Assembly: GCA_036419695.1 (NCBI GenBank)
Contig: CP143946.1
Coordinates: forward strand, 4,644,001 to 4,708,000
Source: [Clostridium] symbiosum
GTDB taxonomy: Bacteria > Bacillota > Clostridia > Lachnospirales > Lachnospiraceae
Direction of reading: 5' to 3'
DNA length: 64,000 bases
Both the position numbers and the translations under genes were made by a program. The notes beneath the pieces are model-generated. The model was not told the origin of the DNA, searched no databases, and saw only the letters and a program-made list of their open reading frames with translations. Position 1 is the first letter of the stretch, and every line of letters begins with the position of its first letter. Below, piece after piece: positions 41,147 to 49,078 of this stretch.

Positions 41147-42325
41147 TTATAAACAAGCCTTACAGATATTGTAACAGTCTTCCTCTTTTAGCGGATAAAT
41201 TGTCCCTATCGTGCCATCCGATCCGTATGGTATTCTAGAAGAAATTTTACGAAGAACCTCCTCTGTAATTTCTCCAACGCCTAAACCGCCCAATTTAGTT
41301 GCAAGACCTATTTTATGGAAAAAATCCTCCAATGCTGCAATACCCTGTAATGCCGTTTTTTCTGGATTATCAAAATCATAATCAATGTTAAAAACATTTA
41401 CAGCAAATTTGGCAAATAATTTTATATTATCCTTATAAACATAACGCATCCATGATGGTGTTACTACTGCTAAACCTGCACCATGGGCAATATCCCATTC
41501 CGCAGACATCTCATGTTCAATAAAGTGACTGGCCCAATCCCCCTGACGTCCTACTTTTAATATTCCATTTATTGCAAACGGACTTACCATCATTACTTCA
41601 GCACGAGCTTCATAATTATTTGGCTCCTCAATTGCAACTGGTCCATTTTTAATAATCGTTTTCAATCCGGCTGTTACAAGTTTGTCCGAAAAATCTGCAT
41701 ACTCCGTGGCAGAAAAGAAATTCTCCATAAGATGAGACATAATATCCGCGATTCCTGAGGCTGTCTGAAATCTGGGAACAGAGTATGTCAACTCTGGATT
41801 CATAATAGCAAATCTGGGTTTAATCACATCAGCATCATCAGCAGAACGTTTCAGTTGATCTTCTTCACGTGTAATAACGGAAGCCCGGGTAGTTTCGCTG
41901 CCTGTACCTGCAAATGTTGAAATAACCCCCACTGGAAGAGACTTGTCCGGATATTTTCCATTATAAAAATCCCATACATCTCCATCATATACTGTCCCAA
42001 TTCCAATTCCCTTGGCACTGTCAATTACACTTCCCCCGCCAACCGCTAAAATACAGTCTACTTTTTCCTTTCGGCAAATTTCAATTCCTTTATATACTAA
42101 TGAAAGCCTTGGATTGGGAACTACACCATCTAATTCTATGATTTCAAGTCCCTCTTTCTTCAAAATAGCTTTTACCTTTTCTATTAAAGGAAGTACAAAT
42201 GCTTCTCCCGAATGGTGAAGCAACACCCTGGTTCCACCTAATTCTTTAAGAAGTACACCGCATTCGTTCTCTGCCCCTTTTCCAAAAATGATATCCGTCT
42301 GCCTTTTTAAACTAAAATTAATCAT
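41147..42325 (-). CDS. Iron-containing alcohol dehydrogenase
   Basis: A 392-residue type III alcohol dehydrogenase similar to YqhD and butanol dehydrogenase. NAD(P)-binding GGGSVIDSAKGIG, the TFAGTGSETTRASV motif, and the metal ligands in ADIMSHLMENFF (Asp, His) and in HFIEHEMSAEWDIAHGAGLA (His, His) are all present. In this operon it would interconvert an aldehyde and an alcohol or hydroxy acid; 4-hydroxybutyrate is one possible substrate. Specificity is not visible. Confidence 0.87.
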   Translation of the reverse strand: MINFSLKRQTDIIFGKGAENECGVLLKELGGTRVLLHHSGEAFVLPLIEKVKAILKKEGLEIIELDGVVPNPRLSLVYKGIEICRKEKVDCILAVGGGSVIDSAKGIGIGTVYDGDVWDFYNGKYPDKSLPVGVISTFAGTGSETTRASVITREEDQLKRSADDADVIKPRFAIMNPELTYSVPRFQTASGIADIMSHLMENFFSATEYADFSDKLVTAGLKTIIKNGPVAIEEPNNYEARAEVMMVSPFAINGILKVGRQGDWASHFIEHEMSAEWDIAHGAGLAVVTPSWMRYVYKDNIKLFAKFAVNVFNIDYDFDNPEKTALQGIAALEDFFHKIGLATKLGGLGVGEITEEVLRKISSRIPYGSDGTIGTIYPLKEEDCYNICKACL

Positions 42326-42338
42326 TTTTCCACCCCGC

Positions 42339-43772
42339 TTATAATATATTTTTTAAAACAATAGTTTTTACCTGCGTAACATCATCGTAGCTCACGCTGA
42401 CACCTTCTCTGCCTATTCCGGAATACTTATATCCGCCAAATGCCATTTCAATTGTACTAAAATAGCTGGAACCATTAATTATAATCCCGCCAGCTTGAAG
42501 TTCTCTGGCAGCTTTAACCGCTTTTCCCATATCTCTTGTAAAAATGCATCCCCCCAATCCATATACTGACTGATTTGCAATCTCAATTGCCTCATCCAAA
42601 TCCTTTACACTAATAACCGGCACAACCGGACCGAAAATTTCCATATCATTTGCAACATCCATCTCTCTCGTTACATCTGTCAAAATTGTAGGTTCATAGT
42701 AGGCATCTTCTCTCTTCCCACCTCTGATAATTTTAGCCCCTTGACCGACAGTGAGATTTACCTGATTTTCTACTTCTTTAGCTGCTTTGATGCTGACTAA
42801 ACAGGAAATTTGGGAGTCCTCTTCTCTTGGGTCTCCTCTTCTCAATTTCTCAATCTTTTCAGAAACTTTATTTATAAATTCGTCCTTAACATTTTCCTGG
42901 ACCAGATATCTCTTTGGGGAACAGCAGACCTGACCATTATTAGACATCCGCCCCCCAATTACCTGCTCTGCCGCCAGTTCAAGATCCGCATCTTCTAAGA
43001 CGATAAATGCATCATTTCCACCTAATTCAAGTGTCACATGAGCCAGATGTTCCGCTCCTGCTCTCGCAGTTTCTATTCCAACAGATGTAGAACCTGTCAG
43101 CGTAATCCCATGCACATCTTTATTTCTACACAATCTTGCTCCTACTGAAGAACCTCCACCTGTTATTATCTGGAGAACACCTGAGGGCAAGCCTGCCTCC
43201 CTCATTAATCCACCCAGCATTAGTATTGTTAACGGAGCATCCGAAGATGGCTTAACAATAGCAGCATTTCCGGCAATAATTGCTGGTGCCACCTTTACTG
43301 AAAATGACCAACATGGAAAATTAAATGGTATAATACATGCAATAACACCTAAAGGCTCCCGTACAGTCAACAAAACTGTTTTATCCGTTCCAGGCTCACA
43401 ACCGGCAGGAATTATCTGTCCATAAACATGACGCGCTTTTTCAGAAAAGGATAAAAATGTATCTCTCGCACATTGAATTTCACCTCTTGCTTCATTAATA
43501 GGCTTTCCCATTTCTCTACTCAGTGATTGTGCCAATTTTTCTTTATTCTCATCTACCAAAGTAATAAATTTTTTTATAACCTCACTGCGCTCAAAGACCG
43601 GAATTTTATTCCACTCCTTCTGAGCAGAAACCGCTCCCGACACTGCTTGATCTACCTCTTCCTCCGTAGCGATCGGCACGGTATCAATTACACTTCCATC
43701 ATAAGGATTTTTGATTTCAAGTTGCGCTCCCGATGACGAATCCAGATCTTTTCCATTTAAAATCATTTTCAT
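42339..43772 (-). CDS. NAD(P)-dependent aldehyde dehydrogenase (semialdehyde type)
   Basis: A 477-residue ALDH-superfamily enzyme. FNFPCWSFSVKVAPA and LTGSTSVGI lie in the coenzyme domain, the general-base glutamate is in VTLELGGND, and the nucleophilic cysteine is in NNGQVCCSPKR. The length and motifs match non-acylating enzymes such as succinate-semialdehyde dehydrogenase. It lies 13 bases after the Fe-ADH in gene order on the minus strand and would oxidise the aldehyde that enzyme makes. AGGAGG lies 9 bases before the first ATG. Confidence 0.88.
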   Translation of the reverse strand: MKMILNGKDLDSSSGAQLEIKNPYDGSVIDTVPIATEEEVDQAVSGAVSAQKEWNKIPVFERSEVIKKFITLVDENKEKLAQSLSREMGKPINEARGEIQCARDTFLSFSEKARHVYGQIIPAGCEPGTDKTVLLTVREPLGVIACIIPFNFPCWSFSVKVAPAIIAGNAAIVKPSSDAPLTILMLGGLMREAGLPSGVLQIITGGGSSVGARLCRNKDVHGITLTGSTSVGIETARAGAEHLAHVTLELGGNDAFIVLEDADLELAAEQVIGGRMSNNGQVCCSPKRYLVQENVKDEFINKVSEKIEKLRRGDPREEDSQISCLVSIKAAKEVENQVNLTVGQGAKIIRGGKREDAYYEPTILTDVTREMDVANDMEIFGPVVPVISVKDLDEAIEIANQSVYGLGGCIFTRDMGKAVKAARELQAGGIIINGSSYFSTIEMAFGGYKYSGIGREGVSVSYDDVTQVKTIVLKNIL

Positions 43773-43805
43773 TTTACTTTACCTCCTAATCGCTTACTTT
43801 GTTTT

Positions 43806-45104
43806 TTATCCCAGAATCCCCAATTTTCTTCCAGAAAATTCCAGTTCCTCTCTAAATTTAGGATGAGACACACGTATTAACTCTTTTGCTTTCTCTTGCA
43901 CAGTCCGTCCTGCCAGCCTAGCTACCCCGTATTCTGTTACAACATATTCTGTTATTGTCCTTGGCAATGAAATTGGCGTACCCTGGGCAAAACCAGGTAT
44001 TATCTTCGAAATTTCCCCATTATGGGTTGTTGATTCTATTACCACTATTGATTTTCCATCCTGGCAAAGAGTAGCCCCCATTGCAAAATCAGCAATTCCT
44101 CCTAGTCCCGAATATTGCCTTCCTTTCAAATATTCAGCATTAGCCTGCCCCAAAAGATCTATCTGTATTGCGTTATTAATCGCAGTCATTTTTGAATTCT
44201 GAGCAATGGTTCCCGGATTCAAAACGAATTGGCAGCTATCCATCCTAATTTCTAGGTTTTCATTAACGTAATCAAAAAGTTCCTTTGTTCCAACTACTTG
44301 AGTACAAACCGACGTACCAGGACATACCGTTTTTTTAGCGTTTGTAACCATCCCTTTCTGTGTCAATTCCATTAAGAGATCCCCATATATTTCCGTGTGG
44401 ACTCCTAAATCCCTTTTTGTTTCCATATACATCATAGATGAAGAATTAAGCCTTCCAAGCCCTACTTCCAAAGTCGCCCCATCTTCAATTAATTCTGATA
44501 AGTAGCCGCCTATAGCCCGATAAATTTCTCTGTACTCTTCAGCATTATCGATTTGACTAATATTCAAAGGATATCCTTCGCCCTCGACGATAAAATCAAA
44601 TTCCGAAATATGCTTTATATTTTCTCCATAAACAAATGGCAATTTATTGTTAATTTCTGCAATAACCAAGTCTGTGCTGTCCAAAATACGTGGCATAATA
44701 TCCGCAGCGTTGCCCATTGATACAAAACCGTCTTTGTTAGGACTAGATACACATGGTAATGCCACTCTGCACCTAAGCTCCTTCATTGCTAATTTTTCAT
44801 ATCCTGAAAAATTAGAAGGGATGAATTCTGCCTCACCAGCGTAAACATATTCCCGATTTACACCATCCATAAAGCTCAGATAAATGTGAATATCTTTTCC
44901 TAAATCCTCTAATTCTCCAAGGAAATTAGTCTGGGAACAAAAATAAGTAATATCCTTTAATTCTTTACGTTTGCCTATTTCACATAATATTGTTTTGGGT
45001 TCCCGTGTTATAGAACAAACTCTGTCTCCATTTCTAAGCATTCCGGCCGCTTGAGCCGCAGTAATTAATTTCTGTTTATAAATTTCCTTCCAAAATTCGC
45101 TCAT
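43806..45104 (-). CDS. Acetyl-CoA hydrolase/transferase family CoA-transferase
   Basis: A 432-residue enzyme of the Cat2/AbfT (4-hydroxybutyrate CoA-transferase) family, which moves CoA from acetyl-CoA to an acid. Family regions include YFCSQTNFLGELEDLGKDI near the N-terminus, VALPCVSSPNKDGFVSMG, the glycine-rich LEVGLGRLNSSSMMYM (usually GIGxIP here, so somewhat diverged) and the end LAGRTVQEKAKELIRVSHP. A decayed homologue of its 3' end lies at 39532-39690. It probably activates the substrate of the operon. Confidence 0.85.
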   Translation of the reverse strand: MSEFWKEIYKQKLITAAQAAGMLRNGDRVCSITREPKTILCEIGKRKELKDITYFCSQTNFLGELEDLGKDIHIYLSFMDGVNREYVYAGEAEFIPSNFSGYEKLAMKELRCRVALPCVSSPNKDGFVSMGNAADIMPRILDSTDLVIAEINNKLPFVYGENIKHISEFDFIVEGEGYPLNISQIDNAEEYREIYRAIGGYLSELIEDGATLEVGLGRLNSSSMMYMETKRDLGVHTEIYGDLLMELTQKGMVTNAKKTVCPGTSVCTQVVGTKELFDYVNENLEIRMDSCQFVLNPGTIAQNSKMTAINNAIQIDLLGQANAEYLKGRQYSGLGGIADFAMGATLCQDGKSIVVIESTTHNGEISKIIPGFAQGTPISLPRTITEYVVTEYGVARLAGRTVQEKAKELIRVSHPKFREELEFSGRKLGILG

Positions 45105-45132
45105 CTCTTCACCCGACTTTTCTTAACCGAAT

Positions 45133-45957
45133 CTATCCGGCGGTATGATTCTTATCTGCTGTTTTCCAGTCCAATGCCGCTTTTAATCCTTGTGAGGTGA
45201 CTATGTCATTAAATTCTTTTTGCGTCTGAGCCTGATTAATACGGCACAAATTGAATATTTCTGCGGCAAAATCCATAGCGTTATTCATCCCCTGAATTTC
45301 ATATGTTTTATTTACCTGATATTTCAGCATCGCCATTGTGTCCGCAGGCATATCTGCTATTTTCTTTGCCATCCTTTCTGTCTCTTCTCCCAACTTTTCA
45401 CGAGCAACAACTTTATTAACAACTCCGCACTCCCTAAGTTCCTCCGCGGTAAGATATTCTCCCAAGTACAACAATTGTCTCACTTTATTCATCGGCAATT
45501 TCCATGGTTCTATTAAAATATCCGGGACATAGGAAAAAGCTACTTCCGGTTCACCAAATACAGCATCCTCAGATGCGATAATTAAATCACTCATAAACGC
45601 CAGATGCAATCCGCCACCAATACAAAACCCCTGCACAGAAGCTATTACTGGTTTTTTACATTTCCAGACCTCTCTCCATGTTTCCAGTTCAAATTTAGTA
45701 TTCTCCCTTCTCGGAGTCACTTCGACAATTGGTTCTCCAATACTTTCTTTAATATCAAATCCCGCACTAAATGCCTTATCTCCTACGGCCGAAATAACAA
45801 TTACATTTGTATCAGGATCCTGATCTGCCATCCTAATAAAACGTCCCAGTTTTTCTACAAGTTCCTGATTAAAAGCATTTCTTGCTTTCGGCCTGTTAAT
45901 GATTAAAAATCCTATTTTCTCCTTTCTTTCATATAAGAGTACACTGTTCTGTTCCAT
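45133..45957 (-). CDS. Enoyl-CoA hydratase/isomerase family protein
   Basis: A 274-residue crotonase-fold protein, first gene of the operon. FSAGFDIKE and the oxyanion-hole segment VQGFCIGGGLHLAFMSDLIIA are typical, and FGEPEVAFSYVPD follows. The first catalytic glutamate region (E in GEPEV) is kept, while the second glutamate of true hydratases is not obvious, so isomerase, hydratase or lyase activity are all possible. It implies that a CoA thioester is an intermediate of the operon's pathway. Confidence 0.85.
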   Translation of the reverse strand: MEQNSVLLYERKEKIGFLIINRPKARNAFNQELVEKLGRFIRMADQDPDTNVIVISAVGDKAFSAGFDIKESIGEPIVEVTPRRENTKFELETWREVWKCKKPVIASVQGFCIGGGLHLAFMSDLIIASEDAVFGEPEVAFSYVPDILIEPWKLPMNKVRQLLYLGEYLTAEELRECGVVNKVVAREKLGEETERMAKKIADMPADTMAMLKYQVNKTYEIQGMNNAMDFAAEIFNLCRINQAQTQKEFNDIVTSQGLKAALDWKTADKNHTAG

Positions 45958-46074
45958 TTTATCCTCCCTTTGTTCTATTATTTTCCGTTTACTTGTTTAT
46001 ATATTATCCTTATTCTGTTTTTTATTTATTTTTATTGTAACAAATTATTTTATTTATTAAAAACACTATTTTAT

Positions 46075-46104
46075 TTGTATATATACAATCTTTTGTTGTA
46101 TAAT
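46075..46104 (+). promoter_or_regulatory. LysR promoter overlapping a 14-bp palindrome
   Basis: TTGTATATATACAA (46075-46088) is a perfect palindrome of the LysR T-N11-A type. TTGTAT (46075-46080), 18 bases and TATAAT (46099-46104) form a promoter overlapping it. The site sits between lysR and the divergent operon and could serve both. Confidence 0.6.
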
Positions 46105-46158
46105 AGAACAAATAGCCCCACAGCAGGAGAAACATCCACAAAAAAGGAGGTATTTAAG

Positions 46159-47055
46159 ATGAATATCCGTCAATTGGAGTACTTTATAAAAGTTTATGAA
46201 TCCGGAAGTTTTCTAGGGGCCGCTGAATCTTTATTTATATCACAGCAGGCGTTAAGTCAGGCACTCGCCACCTTAGAAAAGGAATTAAACGCACCTCTTT
46301 TCTATAGAGAACATAAAGGTGTAATCCCTACCCCGTTAGGAAAAGAATTATATATCTCCTGTCAGCCTGCACTTCACGAAATGAACAAGCTTGAAAAACA
46401 CATTCTGAAATTCATTCGTGAAAATTATGGGCACTTAAAAATAGGACTTGCTGCCGGTTGTCGATATTTTAACTCTAAAACAGTATGGAAAAATTTTTTA
46501 ATATATTATCCCAATGTTTCTTTTGATGTAGAAGAATATACTTATAAAAAGTGTATTGAACTTTTTGATAAAAGAGAAATCGATATATTGATTTGTTCCG
46601 ATTATTCGCCCGGCAAAAATTATTATCAAGCAGAGCTCAAAACATTAAGACGTGTCCTTATCCTTCCCAGAGGGCATAAGCTTTGTCAAAAAGAAAGTGT
46701 CGGAATTGAAGCACTAAAGGAGGAAACCTTTGTGTTATCTATAAACGATCTGGCATATGAACATTTCATTGATTATTGTGATAAAAACAACTGTCTTCCC
46801 AAAGAAATTCTGCGTGTTAGTGACACTCTTTATATGTTTGAGGCATGTAACCGTGACCGCTGTGCAGGTATTACAATAGATGGATATTTCACAGATATTT
46901 TTTTATCACAATTTCCTGATTTACAGACACTTCCATTGTCTGGTAACCTTTTTCCCTACACCATCACCCTAATGGCGCAGAAGAACCACCCGAACCTGGC
47001 GCTGATTATGTCTCTGGCCTCCTACCTGAAAGAATATCTGAGAGATAAATCATAA
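46159..47055 (+). CDS. LysR family transcriptional regulator
   Basis: A 298-residue regulator. The N-terminal winged helix (about 1-60) has QLEYFIKVYESGSFLGAAESLFISQQALSQALATLE, and an inducer-binding domain follows. AAGGAGG lies 8 bases before the ATG at 46159; the in-frame stretch from 45970 is AT-rich promoter DNA. It is divergent from the enoyl-CoA hydratase operon and is its likely activator. The last ~90 bases are host-like and GC-richer, while the rest is AT-rich, a composition break inside the gene. Confidence 0.88.
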   Translation: MNIRQLEYFIKVYESGSFLGAAESLFISQQALSQALATLEKELNAPLFYREHKGVIPTPLGKELYISCQPALHEMNKLEKHILKFIRENYGHLKIGLAAGCRYFNSKTVWKNFLIYYPNVSFDVEEYTYKKCIELFDKREIDILICSDYSPGKNYYQAELKTLRRVLILPRGHKLCQKESVGIEALKEETFVLSINDLAYEHFIDYCDKNNCLPKEILRVSDTLYMFEACNRDRCAGITIDGYFTDIFLSQFPDLQTLPLSGNLFPYTITLMAQKNHPNLALIMSLASYLKEYLRDKS

Positions 47056-47062
47056 AAAAAAT

Positions 47063-47122
47063 CGCAGCAGTTACGTATCCAGCCTATACGCGGTGAGCCG
47101 GTGTAACTACTGCGGTATTTTT
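47063..47122 (+). terminator. Terminator after lysR
   Basis: CGCAGCAGTTAC (47063-47074) pairs with GTAACTACTGCG (47103-47114) with one mismatch, followed by GTATTTTTG. Confidence 0.75.
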
Positions 47123-47311
47123 GTTACTGCTCTCCTTCCACTTGAAAACTCCACACGGAATTTTTCTGTAAACAGTAACTTTCTCTTCATGATAAAATTT
47201 TAACGTTATAAGTCTTGCATTTCCGGCTCAAATATACTACACTTCTTTTGAATGTAATGATACGAAACTTAATAAAAAATGATCAGTTTAAAGTCAACAA
47301 GGAGGATGCAA

Positions 47312-48478
47312 ATGATGAACGCAATTCAGGTTAAAGAAGGCATATACTGGGTGGGGGCGCTGGACTGGCACCTGCGCAATTTTCACGGATACACGACGAA
47401 CCGGGGCGCAACCTACAATGCCTATTTGATTATTGACGAGAAGGTTGCATTGATCGATGCGGTAAAGGCGCCGTTTTCCAAAGAACTGCTGGAGCGGATC
47501 AGCAGTGTCATCGACCCTTCTAAAATTGATTACATAATCTCAAACCATGTGGAGATGGATCACTCCGGCGCTCTTCCTGCCATGGCCAAGGCCTGCCCGA
47601 ACGCCACAATCGTCACCAGCGCTCCCAGCGGAGTGAAGGGACTGACCGCCCATTACGGACAGCTCAATTACATGCCGGTGAAGAGCGGCAGCACCTTAAG
47701 CCTCGGAAAACGCACGCTCTCCTTTGTCGCCACCCCAATGCTCCACTGGCCGGACAATATGATCACCTGGTGCCCGGAGGAAAAACTGCTTTTCTCCAAC
47801 GACGCATTCGGACAGCATTACTGCACCAACACCCGCTTTGATGATGATTCCGACTTCTGTGAGACTATGCAGGAGGCAAAGAAATATTATGCCAATATTA
47901 TTATGTGCTACGGGAAACAGGCCGCAGGGGCCTGGAAAACCGTCAAGGAACTGGCTCCCGAGATGATCGCCCCTAGCCATGGCGTCATCTGGAGAAGCCA
48001 TGTGGACGATATTCTGGATGGCTATGAAAAATGGAGCACCCACGAACCGGAGACTGGGGCGCTTGTGGTCTTCGACAGCATGTGGCATTCCACGGAGACC
48101 ATGGCACAGACGATTGCCGAGGCATTTACCGGGCAGGGCGTTCCGGTGAAGCTTTACGATTTAAAGCAGTCCCACCTCTCGGACATCATCGTAAATCTTC
48201 TGGACTGCAAATATGTAGCCGTCGGTTCACCGACCCTCAACAACAATATGCTGCCGACCGTGGCAGCTTTCCTCTGCTACATGAAGGGCCTCTCCCCAAA
48301 GAACCGCAGGGCATTCTCCTTCGGCTCCTACGGCTGGGGCGGACAGGCCAACGCACAGATCGATGAGGAACTCAAAAAATGCGGATTCGAACTCTGCCTT
48401 GATACGCTGAAAATTCAGTATATTCCCTCGGAGGAACAGTTAAAAGAAATCGATGAGAAGATAAAGAGTCTGGACTAA
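47312..48478 (+). CDS. fprA: FprA-family flavodiiron protein
   Basis: A 388-residue A-type flavoprotein that reduces O2 to water or NO to N2O, protecting anaerobes. The N-terminal metallo-beta-lactamase-like domain holds the di-iron ligands in NHVEMDHSG (His79, Glu81, Asp83 and neighbouring His84), MLHW (His145), SNDAF (Asp164) and SHGV (His223). The C-terminal flavodoxin domain (about 250-388) has VVFDSMWHSTETMAQ and VGSPTLNNN for FMN. GGAGG lies 6 bases before the ATG at 47312. It is monocistronic; no rubredoxin fusion is present. Confidence 0.93.
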   Translation: MMNAIQVKEGIYWVGALDWHLRNFHGYTTNRGATYNAYLIIDEKVALIDAVKAPFSKELLERISSVIDPSKIDYIISNHVEMDHSGALPAMAKACPNATIVTSAPSGVKGLTAHYGQLNYMPVKSGSTLSLGKRTLSFVATPMLHWPDNMITWCPEEKLLFSNDAFGQHYCTNTRFDDDSDFCETMQEAKKYYANIIMCYGKQAAGAWKTVKELAPEMIAPSHGVIWRSHVDDILDGYEKWSTHEPETGALVVFDSMWHSTETMAQTIAEAFTGQGVPVKLYDLKQSHLSDIIVNLLDCKYVAVGSPTLNNNMLPTVAAFLCYMKGLSPKNRRAFSFGSYGWGGQANAQIDEELKKCGFELCLDTLKIQYIPSEEQLKEIDEKIKSLD

Positions 48479-48538
48479 GCAGAACAGTCCCGTTTTATAT
48501 AAAACACCTTTTCAGATACATTCTTATTTCCAATTATC

Positions 48539-48592
48539 AAAATGCCGCTTCACCCGTAAAACACAGAAGTTTTACAGGCGGAGCGGCATTTT
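48539..48592 (+). terminator. Terminator after fprA
   Basis: AAAATGCCGCTT (48539-48550) pairs with GAGCGGCATTTT (48581-48592), with a further CGTAAAAC/GTTTTAC helix in the loop. Confidence 0.85.
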
Positions 48593-48647
48593 ACTAATTA
48601 TGCATTCCTTATCCCTGCTAAAATTTTATCTTTCCGTCGAGTTCTCA

Positions 48648-48705
48648 TTGACTTATTCAGTTTATTGCAGTAAACTAAGGCTATGATAGTTTATTGCAAT
48701 AAACT
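48648..48705 (+). promoter_or_regulatory. BlaI-type promoter with two operators
   Basis: AGTTTATTGCAGTAAACT (48659-48676) and AGTTTATTGCAATAAACT (48688-48705, perfect 18-bp palindrome) are spaced 29 bp apart. TTGACT (48648-48653), 17 bases and TAAACT (48671-48676) form a promoter whose -10 lies inside the first operator. Confidence 0.85.
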
Positions 48706-48718
48706 GAGGAGGCCGGAT

Positions 48719-49078
48719 ATGACTGATTTGAAACTGTACGATGCAGAATTTAAGTTTATGAACATTGTGTGGGAGGTGGAGCCTATTAACTCCAAGGAGC
48801 TCTCCGTTATCTGTGGGGATCGCCTGGGGTGGAAGCGTCCGACTACCTACACGGTCATCCGTAAACTCTCCGAACGCGGTTTTATCAAAAATGAAAATAC
48901 CACGGTGACAGCTCTTGTTAAAAGGGAACAGGTGCAGAAATACGAGGCCGAGATGCTGCTTGAAAAGGCGTTTGGCGGCTCCCTTCCCTCTTTTATCGCG
49001 GCGTTCCTGAAAGATAAATCCCTGAACGATGAGGAGACGGAGGTTCTTTTAAAAATGATAGAGGAGGCGAAGGAATGA
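48719..49078 (+). CDS. BlaI/MecI/CopY family repressor
   Basis: A 119-residue winged-helix repressor. The N-terminal domain contains EFKFMNIVWEVEPINSKELS and WKRPTTYTVIRKLSERGFI. The C-terminal dimer helices include the region cut by BlaR1-type proteases. GAGG lies before the ATG at 48719. The gene overlaps the M56 protease gene by four bases. Its own promoter carries two 18-bp palindromes of the BlaI class, so it represses this operon. Confidence 0.92.
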   Translation: MTDLKLYDAEFKFMNIVWEVEPINSKELSVICGDRLGWKRPTTYTVIRKLSERGFIKNENTTVTALVKREQVQKYEAEMLLEKAFGGSLPSFIAAFLKDKSLNDEETEVLLKMIEEAKE

